Origin: Spirochaetaceae bacterium
GTDB taxonomy: Bacteria > Spirochaetota > Spirochaetia > DSM-27196 > Alkalispirochaetaceae
DNA length: 40,254 nt
Reading direction: 5' to 3'
Assembly: GCA_007695175.1 (NCBI GenBank)
Contig: REEH01000113.1
Coordinates: 1-40,254, forward strand
Within the stretch, counting starts at the first letter, position 1, and each line of letters begins with the position of its first letter. The notes beneath the pieces are model-generated. The model was given only the letters and a program-made list of their open reading frames with translations, did not search any database and had not been told where the DNA came from. Shown in pieces: positions 32,401 to 39,874 of this stretch. The position numbers and the translations under genes were made by a program.

Positions 32401-33367
32401 TGAGGCGGCCCTGACCGATTATGAGCAGGCGGACCTCCTCGACCGGGATACCCCCCTCCCGGGGTTGAGTCTCGCCATGGCGCTGGTCACGGCGGGCCGC
32501 CCGGAGGAGGCGATAGCCCGGATGGAGCGGATTCTCGCCCGGGATAACGCAAACTGGATGTACAGCTACGGTACGGACCCCGTCCGCTATCAGTTGCGCG
32601 TCTACAGTGTCCTGGCGGAGAGCTGGGCCGCCGGGGCGCGGCGGGACCGACTCTTCCGGCCCGGCACGCTCGTGGAGCGGCTCCGGCTGCGGCTGCGTTC
32701 GCTCTATCGTCACGGCGTGGCGTGGTTCTACCGCGGAATGGTGCGCCGCCAGGCACGACTCGTGGCGGCGGAGCTGGAGAGACAGGGACGTACTCTCCCC
32801 GCCCTGCGGCAGCGTATGACCTCGACGGAACACTTCCCTCCCCTTTTCCGGCACTACGCCGTTCAGGCGGAATCGCTGGAAGCGGAGTTCAACCCGGAAT
32901 CGGTACTGGATTACCGTCTTCATCGGGCGCTTCATGAAAGGGATGGTGATGCCCTGCGGGAACTGGTGACGCTCCTTGATGATCCCTGGCGCCGGATCGA
33001 CCGGGCGGCGGCGCTCCAGGAGCTCTACCGGCTGGAGGGGCATCGCAGCGAGCGCGGTCTTGCCGCGGCGGCGCGACTGTACACGCACGCTCCCGGATCC
33101 TTTCTTGTTCGGGGTCTGCCGGTTCCGGTTGCGCTGGATGTGGAGTCACCGGGGACCCGGCCGGTCCGGCGGAGGCTGCAGCGTCTTGGTTTCCGGATCG
33201 TACCGGAGTCTCCCCTCACGCTTGTCCTGCGCTTCCAGGCGGAGGAGGTTGCATACCGGGTCACCTACGGGGAGGAGGGCACCGTTCTGCGCAGCGGTAC
33301 GGTGAGGGGCGCGGCCGGTCTGGAGGATGCCCTGGAAGAGATCGCCCGCGTGCTTACCAGCGGTTGA
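29390..33367 (+). CDS. Transglutaminase-like membrane protein fused to an exported TPR-repeat protein
   Basis: This 1325-aa product reads through two normally separate proteins. Residues 1-about 250 hold several transmembrane helices, as in DUF3488/TgpA proteins. Residues about 440-570 form a transglutaminase-like domain with Cys495 (GYCSYF), His539 (AHAWVEV) and Asp555 (EFDPTSQ). One more helix (YGIPLLAGALALV) and a basic stretch follow. At Met745 a new signal-peptide-like segment starts (FNRTTVLLLCVLIGTTLGI), then TPR repeats (EENYEEAL-type, YYNQELFQLALDAYRQAL, DYPAALDAYRTAIE) to about 1110, and a C-terminal domain I do not recognise. GTG 29390 has AAGGAGGG 7 nt upstream. It is the third gene of the MoxR-DUF58 module. 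Confidence 0.85.
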   Translation: MQRNEWRRLIATGSRQALFLLLALVLFLHLSPLVPPGPSLVLYVLGWVVAGISPRGRGVGRAFLFTLLVSAALLAAMAILGYLLPPSPGSVLADLLPTAPYALIPMSVLVPALFAWEWWVSSRRSGRILFAPLLALVTLLLLWTQADFRTDLLSHPWQYAFLGILLVILVALHHMCLPPQDLVTHPAQGGTGRGAGRRSIPLLPAVAGPAGPAGSAGRDGTAAGARGERAPALRAAAFRGAMLLLVVLLMLGAYRRWQDQAVIAGGGLLRPTLFRFDFADVISLEGEIQLSRELVMLYREDQPPPDRLLRRYVLSGYSPRRGFYRLDPDMEPSRAPPLSVREAAGTDLALLPEPPGTYRIVPQEYYVVNFDPDALLSIVEPLEVRERVQPARSSFNNAYAVRSRRIRAEEDELGLVEWPRDLPRSWRSVYVDTPVPARVGELAREITQEIEGYYETVRALERHLLEEYYYSLVPGDALDGDQLSHFLFESRRGYCSYFAFSMALMARSLGIPARVAAGFFVVPDAGMLGFHPLRGDMAHAWVEVYFPGFGWIEFDPTSQTPAPGEVFSMDYQIDRDQLAALVEEILAMPEGGDEPRGTTPEDTALTRVTDEVVRVLRRHWYGIPLLAGALALVRRRRRWRRKRRRDPAGAAVILFNRTRRALAAFAPAASGTIPFAGTPEPLEEAGLLAARARFGSRFSVQDLCSLEQHLQEARAVLRRDLCSSRRYLACIRFVFRTAGVPGVPMSRFNRTTVLLLCVLIGTTLGIPGVHHLRADTPDLEERETEIRRVIAAENYEEALRRIEEARRLYPGEGRFPLMEGDLYYNQELFQLALDAYRQALAVGASEYSTRFMLARTLARLNRDEEASSELEKLHAAWPNDTFVVGDLAWLYFKRHRLVDAQELLERTIAEVGRERDLLMTLATVRAGLFDYPAALDAYRTAIEEAKREDNRFFQAVAYYNKSILHANFFQWEAALRSAEESLATAERSSGYMIRAELHHRRLDLEAALTDYEQADLLDRDTPLPGLSLAMALVTAGRPEEAIARMERILARDNANWMYSYGTDPVRYQLRVYSVLAESWAAGARRDRLFRPGTLVERLRLRLRSLYRHGVAWFYRGMVRRQARLVAAELERQGRTLPALRQRMTSTEHFPPLFRHYAVQAESLEAEFNPESVLDYRLHRALHERDGDALRELVTLLDDPWRRIDRAAALQELYRLEGHRSERGLAAAARLYTHAPGSFLVRGLPVPVALDVESPGTRPVRRRLQRLGFRIVPESPLTLVLRFQAEEVAYRVTYGEEGTVLRSGTVRGAAGLEDALEEIARVLTSG
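31622..31724 (+). other. Junction of the transglutaminase and TPR parts; possible internal start
   Basis: ATG 31622 lies in frame with no stop between the halves. It is followed by a hydrophobic signal-like segment and then mature TPR sequence. GGGGG lies 5 nt upstream, and the ATGA at the start is the typical look of an overlapping stop/start in another frame. Either this is a true fusion, or a 1-nt frame change in the upstream 3' end removed a stop codon, or the TPR protein is also made from this internal start. Confidence 0.5.
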
Positions 33368-33380
33368 GACGTTCCCCTTC

Positions 33381-33400
33381 AATCACCACCAATCACCACC
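33381..33400. repeat. 10-bp tandem duplication at the fabH 3' end
   Basis: AATCACCACC occurs twice head to tail (33381-33390 and 33391-33400). The fabH stop codon is in the second copy (33395-33393). The duplication occupies most of the short gap between the convergent TPR and fabH stops. Confidence 0.6.
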
Positions 33401-34406
33401 GGAGGAGGTTGCCCCCGTAGGTGAGGCCGGACCCGAATCCCACGAAGAGCAGGAGATCTCCCGGTGAAAGTAGCTTCTTGCGGTTCATCTCGTCGAGCGC
33501 GATCGGGATGGAGGCGGCGGACGTATTGGCGTACTCCTCGATGTTCATGTAGAACCTCTCCGCATCCCACCCGCCCCGGCGCGCGGCGGCTGTTATGATG
33601 CGTGTGTTTGCCTGGTGCGGAACCACCCAGGCGATGTCCTGGAAGGAGAGGCGGTTTCGCTCCAGAAGCGTCTGGATGACCTCCACGAGGGCAGCCACGG
33701 CAAAGGTGTAGACGCTGCGTCCGTCCATCTGCAGAAGCGTGGCCGACTCCGGCGTCACTCCCGGGACATAAGGGTGGCGTGTGCCTCCGTGGAGGCGGCA
33801 GAGTGTCTCCGCCCCGCTGCCCCGGCTGCCCAGCAGGGCGGGGAAGATGTGGCCCGCGGCCGGTGCGCTGCGGGCGGTATCCACCGCACTGACGACCACG
33901 GCGCCGGCGCCGTCGCCAAAGAGGACACTGCTCTTGCGGTCCTCCCAGTTGACGATGCGGCTGTACACCTCCGATCCGATGACCAGCACGTGCCGGGCCG
34001 CTCCCGCGGCGATGAAGGTACGGGCCGTCTCCAGGCCGTAAATAAAACCCGTGCACGCCGCGACGAGATCCATCGCACCCGCTCCGGTAATCCGCAGCTT
34101 GTCCTGCACCACGCACGCCGTGGAGGGCAGGCCGATGTAATCGGGAGTGCTCGTCGCCACCAGGACGAGATCTACAGCGTCCGGTGCCAGGTGCGCCGCA
34201 TCGAGCGCTCCGTGGGCGGCCTTTACGGCCAGATCGCTGGCCGCCTCCTCTTCCGCCGCCACGTGCCGGTACCGGATTCCCGTGTGGGAATAGATCCAAT
34301 CGTCGGACGTATCCATGATTTGCGCCAGCTCTTCGTTGTGTAAACGCCGTTCCGGCACGTACGCGCCTATCCCGGAGATGTGGGCGGCATGCTGTTTCAG
34401 TTCCAC
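33393..34406 (-). CDS. fabH: 3-oxoacyl-ACP synthase III (KAS III)
   Basis: This 337-aa enzyme condenses acetyl-CoA with malonyl-ACP to start fatty acid synthesis. The family order is intact: HISGIGAYVPERR, TSDDWIYSHTGIRYRH, active-site Cys118 (DLVAACTGFIYGLE), FGDGAGAVV, His264 (VPHQANTRI), Asn294 (EYANTSAASIP), and FGSGLTYGGNLLRW at the C-terminus. A serine-rich insertion is not seen. Start GTG 34406 gives the usual N-terminus. Upstream in-frame sequence reaches into the divergent fabD gene. GGAGG lies 20 nt upstream, too far, and a weak TACCTT ends 6 nt before the GTG, so the initiation mode is unclear. Confidence 0.95.
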   Translation of the reverse strand: MELKQHAAHISGIGAYVPERRLHNEELAQIMDTSDDWIYSHTGIRYRHVAAEEEAASDLAVKAAHGALDAAHLAPDAVDLVLVATSTPDYIGLPSTACVVQDKLRITGAGAMDLVAACTGFIYGLETARTFIAAGAARHVLVIGSEVYSRIVNWEDRKSSVLFGDGAGAVVVSAVDTARSAPAAGHIFPALLGSRGSGAETLCRLHGGTRHPYVPGVTPESATLLQMDGRSVYTFAVAALVEVIQTLLERNRLSFQDIAWVVPHQANTRIITAAARRGGWDAERFYMNIEEYANTSAASIPIALDEMNRKKLLSPGDLLLFVGFGSGLTYGGNLLRW

Positions 34407-34517
34407 CCGGGAAAGGTACCAGCTTTCCTCCGGAAATACCACAGAGTGTATGCGCAAGCCCCGGTTTTTTCCGGTGATGCCGAAAGGGGGAACTTTGTCG
34501 GCCCGTGGCCGAGAAAC

Positions 34518-34547
34518 TTGATTGTTACCCCCGGGGCGTGATACTAT
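34518..34547 (+). promoter_or_regulatory. Leaderless promoter of fabD (extended -10)
   Basis: TTGATT (34518-34523), an 18-bp spacer ending in TGA, and TACTAT (34542-34547) form an extended -10 promoter. ATG 34554 follows after 6 nt, with no ribosome site. Confidence 0.7.
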
Positions 34548-34553
34548 CCGGGT

Positions 34554-35531
34554 ATGAACACGGTATTTCTGTTTCCCGGGCAAGGCGCCCAGTATGTCGG
34601 CATGGGCCGGGATCTGTACGATTACAGCCCGGCGGTACGGGAGCTGTTCGAGATCGGTTCCGATGCGGGCAGGCTTGACCTGGCGGCTCTTCTCTTCAGC
34701 GGTACCGAAGAGCATCTTCGTCAGACCGATAACACCCAGATAGCAATTACCCTGGTAAACCTGGCGGCACGCCAGGTTCTGGTGGACTTCGGAATAAGCA
34801 GCAGCGCCTCCGCCGGGTTCAGCCTCGGCGAATACACGGCTCTGGTGGACGCGGGTGTCCTCTCCCGGGCGGACGTACTCACCCTGGTGCTGCAGCGCGG
34901 CCAGATTATGGAACGGGCGAGTCGCCACCTGGACCGGGAAGGCGGGCCCGCCGGTATGATGGCCGTCATGGGGGCCGACCTGCCGCAGGTGCGGCAGATC
35001 CTGGCGGACTCCGGCGTCCGGGACGTATATCCCTCCCTGCACAACAGCCCCATTCAGACCGTCGTGGGCGGGACGGCGGAGGGTCTGGCCCTCGCCGCGG
35101 AGGCCTTCAAGGCGGCGGGGATCCGCAAGACGATACCGCTGAAAGTATCAGGTCCCTTTCACACTCCCCTTATGGAGGAGGCGCGGGAGGATATGGAGCG
35201 GATCATACAATGGGTCACCTTCCGGGAACCGGAAAAACCGGTGTACTCCAACGTTACCGGGGAGCGTATCACCTCCGCCGCCGAGGCTCGGCAGCGGTGC
35301 CTGGAGCAGCTGGTCAACACCGTTGTGTGGGTGCAGGAGGAACGGCAGATTCTCGGGGGCGGAGCGGATCTGGTGATCGAGGTCGGGCCGGGCAAGGTTC
35401 TGCAGGGGCTGTGGAACGCCGTGGGCAAGGTTGATCCGGAATGGCCCGCGGACCGGTGCAGGACCGCCGGGACCCTTGAGGAAATCGAGGCAATCGCCCG
35501 GGAGATCGAGGAGCAGAGCAATGCCAGTTGA
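34554..35531 (+). CDS. fabD: Malonyl-CoA:ACP transacylase
   Basis: This 325-aa enzyme transfers malonyl from CoA to acyl carrier protein. It shows FLFPGQGAQYVGMG at the N-terminus, nucleophile Ser90 in GFSLGEYTALVDAG, an oxyanion Gln in FPGQ, Arg in LVLQRGQIME, and His203 in SGPFHTPLM. The length is near the usual 310. It heads fabD-fabG-fabF and is divergent from fabH. The predicted transcript begins at or next to the ATG. Confidence 0.96.
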   Translation: MNTVFLFPGQGAQYVGMGRDLYDYSPAVRELFEIGSDAGRLDLAALLFSGTEEHLRQTDNTQIAITLVNLAARQVLVDFGISSSASAGFSLGEYTALVDAGVLSRADVLTLVLQRGQIMERASRHLDREGGPAGMMAVMGADLPQVRQILADSGVRDVYPSLHNSPIQTVVGGTAEGLALAAEAFKAAGIRKTIPLKVSGPFHTPLMEEAREDMERIIQWVTFREPEKPVYSNVTGERITSAAEARQRCLEQLVNTVVWVQEERQILGGGADLVIEVGPGKVLQGLWNAVGKVDPEWPADRCRTAGTLEEIEAIAREIEEQSNAS

Positions 35532-36285
35532 GCACGCTGCGCGAGAGGGAATACTGAAGGATAGAGTCGCCGTGGTAACGGGTGGGTCCCGTGGCATCGG
35601 GCGGGCGATCGTGGAGGAACTCCTGCGGGAGGGGGCGGTTGTACACTACTTCTCGCGCTCGGAGGGAGATTCCCTTGAATACTTCCGGGAAAACCATCCA
35701 GCGTCGGATGTTACGTACCACCAGGTCGACGTTAGCGACGAGGCGGTCGTGGCCGAGACCTTCGAGAAGATCCTGGAGGCGCGTCCCGGAATCGATATCC
35801 TGGTCAACAACGCCGGAATAACCCGGGACGGGCTGATAATGCGCATGTCCAGCGAGGATTGGCGCACCGTCATGGACGTAAACCTGGCAAGCGCCTTTTA
35901 CTGCAGTCGTGCCGTGGCGCGCCACATGATCAAACGGCGGGCCGGGTCCATCATCAACATAACCTCCGTAGTCGGCAAGATCGGCAACGCCGGACAGGCG
36001 AACTACGCCGCCAGCAAGGCGGGGCTCATCGGGTTTACCAAGAGTCTCGCCCGGGAGACCGCCGGCCGTTCCGTCCGCGTCAACGCAATCGCGCCCGGGT
36101 TCATCGAAACGGAAATGACTGATAAGCTCAACGAGCAGCAGCGAGCGCAGCTGATCGAGCAGATCCCCATGGGGCGCATCGGATCGGGAGAGGACGTGGC
36201 TCGGGCGTGTCTGTTCCTGGCCTCGGACATGTCCACCTACATTACCGGTGAGGTGCTGACGGTCGGGGGCGGCCTGGCAATGTAG
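35521..36285 (+). CDS. fabG: 3-oxoacyl-ACP reductase
   Basis: This 254-aa short-chain dehydrogenase reduces 3-oxoacyl-ACP with NADPH. The cofactor motif is VVTGGSRGIGRAI (18-30), with NNAG (96-99). The catalytic residues are Ser149, Tyr162 and Lys166 (YAASK). The tail VLTVGGGLAM is typical of FabG. ATG 35521 overlaps the fabD end by 11 nt, with GAGGAG 7 nt upstream. Earlier in-frame codons fall within fabD and were rejected. Confidence 0.96.
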   Translation: MPVEHAAREGILKDRVAVVTGGSRGIGRAIVEELLREGAVVHYFSRSEGDSLEYFRENHPASDVTYHQVDVSDEAVVAETFEKILEARPGIDILVNNAGITRDGLIMRMSSEDWRTVMDVNLASAFYCSRAVARHMIKRRAGSIINITSVVGKIGNAGQANYAASKAGLIGFTKSLARETAGRSVRVNAIAPGFIETEMTDKLNEQQRAQLIEQIPMGRIGSGEDVARACLFLASDMSTYITGEVLTVGGGLAM

Positions 36286-36319
36286 CGCCGCCCGGCGACA
36301 GATTTCTCGGAGGTACATC

Positions 36320-37579
36320 ATGAAACGAGTTGTTGTGACGGGCATGGGCATCGTCAGCCCGGTAGGAAACTCCCTGTCCGATTTCTGGCGGGCAATACGG
36401 AAGGGCGAGAGCGGGGTAGGCCCGATCACGCGCTTCGATACATCCGCTTTCACCACGCGCTACGCCGCGGAGGTAAAGGAATTTGATCCCACGGTGCGCA
36501 TCGACAAGCGGGAGGCGCGCAAGATGGACCGCTTCGCCCAGTACAGCGTCTACGCCGCCCTTGAGGCATGGGAGGACGCGGGACTGGCGCCGGCACCGGG
36601 CGGGATCGATGCGACCGGCTTTGATCCGGAAAGACTCGGGGTGATCCTGGGCGTGGGAATCGGCGGATTCGAGACGATCGAGAACTCCACGAAGACACTC
36701 TTCGAGAAGGGACCTTCCCGTGTTCCCCCCATGACGATCCCAAAAATGATCGCCAATATCGGACCCGCCCAGGTGGCGATCGCCATCGGCGCGCTCGGGC
36801 CCGTCTACTCCCTGGCCACGGCCTGCGCCAGCGCCACCGACGCGATCGGCAACGCCATGCGGCATATCCGGGAGGGACTGGTGGACGTGGCTATCGCCGG
36901 CGGCGCGGAGGCACCGATCACGCAGCTCGGGATATCCGGGTTCAACGTGATCCAGGCGCTCAGTACGAAATGGGAACACGACCCGAAGCGCGCCTCCCGC
37001 CCCTTTGACAAGGACCGGGACGGCTTCGTGATGGGTGAGGGCGCGGGTGTCCTCATCCTGGAAAGCCTGGACCACGCCCTGGCGCGGGGCGCCCGGATCT
37101 ACGCGGAGGTGGCGGGAAACGCCATGACCGACGACGCCAATCACCTCACCGCTCCCCACCCGGAGGGTGCGGGTGCTGCCCGGGCGATGACGCTGGCGCT
37201 CAAGGACGCAGGCATGAAGCCGGAGGATATTGACTACATCAACGCCCACGGCACCTCCACGCCGATCAACGATCCGGTGGAGACGCTGGCGATCAAGCTG
37301 GCCTTCGGGGATCACGCGTACAAGGTGGCGATCAGCTCCACCAAGTCCATGACGGGCCACTGCGTGGGCGCCGCCGGAGCGGTGGAGGGAATCGCCTCGG
37401 TCATGGCGATCCACGAGGGGTACATCCCGGCCACGATCAACCTGGAGGAACCCGGAGAGGGATGCGACCTGGACTACGTACCCGGGACGGGACGGGCGCA
37501 GGAAGTGCGGGCGGCCATGAGCAACTCCCTCGGATTTGGCGGGCACAACGGGGTGGTGGTTTTCCGGACGTACCAGTAG
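36320..37579 (+). CDS. fabF: 3-oxoacyl-ACP synthase II (KAS II)
   Basis: This 419-aa elongating condensing enzyme has VVVTGMGIVSPVGN at the start and active-site Cys169 (LATACASATDAIG). The two catalytic His are in NAHGTSTPINDPVE and STKSMTGHCVGAAGAVE, and SNSLGFGGHN closes the family pattern. GGAGG lies 7 nt before the ATG. It follows fabG by 34 bp. No acpP lies between them, although fabG-acpP-fabF is the common order. Confidence 0.97.
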   Translation: MKRVVVTGMGIVSPVGNSLSDFWRAIRKGESGVGPITRFDTSAFTTRYAAEVKEFDPTVRIDKREARKMDRFAQYSVYAALEAWEDAGLAPAPGGIDATGFDPERLGVILGVGIGGFETIENSTKTLFEKGPSRVPPMTIPKMIANIGPAQVAIAIGALGPVYSLATACASATDAIGNAMRHIREGLVDVAIAGGAEAPITQLGISGFNVIQALSTKWEHDPKRASRPFDKDRDGFVMGEGAGVLILESLDHALARGARIYAEVAGNAMTDDANHLTAPHPEGAGAARAMTLALKDAGMKPEDIDYINAHGTSTPINDPVETLAIKLAFGDHAYKVAISSTKSMTGHCVGAAGAVEGIASVMAIHEGYIPATINLEEPGEGCDLDYVPGTGRAQEVRAAMSNSLGFGGHNGVVVFRTYQ

Positions 37580-37597
37580 GTCCCGGTAATAGAGGGC

Positions 37598-37618
37598 GGG
37601 CCGCCCGGAAGGCGGCCC
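37598..37618. terminator. GC-rich hairpin between fabF and hypA
   Basis: A perfect 8-bp stem (GGGCCGCC at 37598-37605 with GGCGGCCC at 37611-37618) encloses a 5-nt loop, 18 bp after the fabF stop. No T-run follows, so it may be a weak or Rho-assisted terminator, or an mRNA stabiliser. Confidence 0.45.
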
Positions 37619-37628
37619 AACCACAGGC

Positions 37629-37982
37629 ATGCACGAGCTGGCTGTAACCGAAGCTATCGTGAAGCTGGTCCTGGACACGGCGCGGCGGGAGCGTGCCCGG
37701 CGCGTCGTCACGGTCAATCTCCGGATCGGGGAGATGAGCGACCTCAAGGCGGAATGGATCCAGCGGTACTTTGATCATCTTGCGGTGGGGACGATCGCCG
37801 CGGGAGCGCGGATCCTGGTGGAGACAACCGTCCCCTCCTTTCAGTGCGATCATTGCGGAGAGCGCTTTTCCCGCTCCCTCCGGGGGGTGGAGAGCATTAC
37901 CTGTCCCCGCTGCGAGAGCGGATCCTGCACCCTCACGGGAGGGATGGAATACCTGGTGGAAAACGTGGAGATTGAGGGATGA
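37629..37982 (+). CDS. hypA: Hydrogenase/urease nickel incorporation protein HypA
   Basis: This 117-aa nickel metallochaperone starts MHELAVTEAIV, with the nickel-binding His2-Glu3 at the N-terminus. The zinc-binding domain has Cys73/Cys76 (CDHC) and Cys92/Cys95 (CPRC). HypA works with HypB to insert Ni into [NiFe]-hydrogenase or urease. No hydrogenase structural gene is in the window. The ribosome site is weak (ACAGG). Its stop overlaps the hypB start (ATGA). Confidence 0.95.
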   Translation: MHELAVTEAIVKLVLDTARRERARRVVTVNLRIGEMSDLKAEWIQRYFDHLAVGTIAAGARILVETTVPSFQCDHCGERFSRSLRGVESITCPRCESGSCTLTGGMEYLVENVEIEG

Positions 37983-38698
37983 GCGGGACCAGGATAGTTC
38001 AGATCCGCCAGGAGATACTCGCGGAAAACCGGATCGAAGCGGGGGCGGTCAGGGAGCGGCTCACCCGGGCGTGCTGCCACATGGTGAATGTCATGGCTTC
38101 CCCCGGGGCGGGCAAGACGAGTCTGATCATTCGCACGATAGAGCGGTTGCGGGAGCAGTTCCGGATTGCCGTGATAGAAGCGGACCTGGACTCCACCGTG
38201 GACGCGGACAAGATCACCGCCCTGGGCCTGCCGGCGGTGCAGCTGGAGACGGGCGGTTACTGTCACGTGGACGCGCGCATGACCAACGCCGCTCTGGAGC
38301 ACCTTGACCTGGAAAAGACGGATCTTCTCTTCCTGGAGAACGTGGGAAACCTCATCTGCACCGCCCAGTCGGACACGGGAGCACACCTCAACGTGGCGAT
38401 CCTCAGCGTACCCGAGGGGGACGACAAGCCCCTCAAGTACCCCGTCATGTTCAGCTATGCCGATATCATTCTGCTCAACAAAAGCGACTATCTGGAACTG
38501 GAAGAGTTTGATCTGGAGGCCTTCCGGCAGCGCGTGGCTACGCTCAATCCCGCCGCCCCGGTTTGCCCGCTCTCCTGCAGAACGGGCCGGGGGCTGGATG
38601 AGTGGGTACACCTGCTCATGGAGCGCATCCCCCGGGGTATCGGGGCCCCCGCATCGGAGCGAAGCGGTAATCCCGCGCCGCGACGGCTGTCCCCCTAA
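37979..38698 (+). CDS. hypB: Hydrogenase nickel incorporation GTPase HypB
   Basis: This 239-aa SIMIBI-class GTPase has Walker A MASPGAGKTS (39-48), EADLDSTVDADKI, ETGGYCHVDARM with the metal-site Cys95-His96, ENVGNLIC with Cys127, SVPEGDDKPLKYP, and base-recognition NKSD. The His-rich or CxxCGC N-terminal nickel-storage extension of some HypB proteins is absent. It delivers nickel together with HypA. The start overlaps the hypA stop. Its stop overlaps the convergent iron-sulfur gene by 4 nt. Confidence 0.95.
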   Translation: MSGTRIVQIRQEILAENRIEAGAVRERLTRACCHMVNVMASPGAGKTSLIIRTIERLREQFRIAVIEADLDSTVDADKITALGLPAVQLETGGYCHVDARMTNAALEHLDLEKTDLLFLENVGNLICTAQSDTGAHLNVAILSVPEGDDKPLKYPVMFSYADIILLNKSDYLELEEFDLEAFRQRVATLNPAAPVCPLSCRTGRGLDEWVHLLMERIPRGIGAPASERSGNPAPRRLSP

Positions 38699-39834
38699 AT
38701 CTTCCTCTTCAGCATCCCCCGGATCGCGGCACGAACGAGGCGGACCACTCCAAACCGATCCCTGTACATCCGCAGATACATCGCGCTGTTCGTCCCGGGT
38801 GGTTTGCGGGCGTCCTTCCGCCTGGTCAGCGTGATCGCATGCACGGGACAGGTGGTGACGCAGAGGCCGCAACCGATGCAGCGGTCGCTGCTGACGCGTG
38901 CCGCGGACCCTTCCGGCAGGAGCTCCACCGCGTCCAGGGGACACCGTCCGGGGCAGATGCCGCAGGCGATACAGCGGGACGGATCCACCGCGGCGCGGTG
39001 CGTGGTGGGAATCGCATCGGAGGGGTGGGGGAGCTTCCGGGCGTTGCGGAGAACCTCGCAGCAGTCACGGCAGCAGCAGCAGATGAAAGCCGGTTCCCGC
39101 GAGTTCTGGGGCTGCAGAACGTGCCCTTCCCGCTCGGCCCGATGGAGGATCTCCAGCACCTCCTCCCGCTCTATGCGCCGGGACGTTCCGCCAATGACGG
39201 TGCCGACCGCGGCGTTGCCGATGGTGAGGCACGTCTCGTGGGTGGAGCTGGTGGTGCAGGGTTCACCCAGGAGCTCCGCTCCCTGCCGGCAGACGCAGTT
39301 CATCACGGCGAAGGGCCCCGGCGATCGCCCGATGTAGTCGCGGATATCGTCGTAGGAGCCCACCGCCCGCGTTCCGCTGATCGCCTCTCCCACCGGGACG
39401 GTACGCATCTGGGCCGTCCTCGTCCCCACCACGGCGCTGCGAAAACCATGGTCCGTGTACTCCTGGAAGTCCCGGACAAAAGAGGGGGTGAGCTTGTTTA
39501 CCTGAAACTCAAACATCCCCACAACGAGGGGCGCCAGTCCGTACCGTACGTGTCCGCGGCCGCGGCGCCGCCCCGGGACGGCGTGGATCGCACCGCGCCG
39601 CGCAAGCCCCCGCAGCATCTTTGCCAGGGCGGCCCGGTCGCCCACGAGATGGGCAACCCGGGGATGGATCCTCTCCGGCGGCTCCGGTACCGCCGAGAGG
39701 TGGATCGCCACCTCCGCCTCCGCTTCCGAGAAGAGGGCCTGCAGCAGGCGCAGCTCCGCGCCGGTACCACTCTCCGGAAAGGGGATCGGCAGCTCGTCCA
39801 GGCGTTCACGGAGGCGATGATAGGGGGATTCCAC
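38695..39834 (-). CDS. Multi-cluster 4Fe-4S protein with N-terminal winged-helix region
   Basis: This 379-aa protein has a winged-helix-like N-terminus (about 28-100, ELRLLQALFSEAEAEVAIHL; RALAKMLRGLARRGAIHAV). A Cys-bearing middle segment follows (Cys180, 182, 193, 202), then CCCCRDCC (252-259), and a C-terminal two-cluster ferredoxin domain: Cys288/291/294/298 and Cys319/322/325/329. It probably carries at least two and perhaps four Fe-S clusters, and could couple electron transfer to DNA or ligand sensing; no enzyme is assigned. Start GTG 39834 is preceded directly by GGAGGG, too close for a ribosome site. TTCACT ends 6 nt before the GTG, which fits a leaderless start. Convergent with hypB. 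Confidence 0.87.
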   Translation of the reverse strand: MESPYHRLRERLDELPIPFPESGTGAELRLLQALFSEAEAEVAIHLSAVPEPPERIHPRVAHLVGDRAALAKMLRGLARRGAIHAVPGRRRGRGHVRYGLAPLVVGMFEFQVNKLTPSFVRDFQEYTDHGFRSAVVGTRTAQMRTVPVGEAISGTRAVGSYDDIRDYIGRSPGPFAVMNCVCRQGAELLGEPCTTSSTHETCLTIGNAAVGTVIGGTSRRIEREEVLEILHRAEREGHVLQPQNSREPAFICCCCRDCCEVLRNARKLPHPSDAIPTTHRAAVDPSRCIACGICPGRCPLDAVELLPEGSAARVSSDRCIGCGLCVTTCPVHAITLTRRKDARKPPGTNSAMYLRMYRDRFGVVRLVRAAIRGMLKRKI

Positions 39835-39840
39835 CCCTCC

Positions 39841-39869
39841 AGTGAATCACGGGGTGGGGGCGGGGTCAA
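39841..39869 (-). promoter_or_regulatory. Leaderless promoter of the iron-sulfur gene
   Basis: TTGACC (39869-39864), a 17-bp spacer and TTCACT (39846-39841), preceded by TGA, are followed by 6 nt and GTG 39834. Confidence 0.55.
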
Positions 39870-39874
39870 CTGCT

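Noticed and set aside
29918-33088. 1056-codon minus-strand frame
   Set aside because: Antisense to the transglutaminase-TPR gene, with no recognisable domain and Arg/Gly/Pro/His-rich composition.
36242-37747. 501-codon minus-strand frame opposite fabF
   Set aside because: Shadow of fabF, whose sequence and active site are unmistakable on the plus strand.
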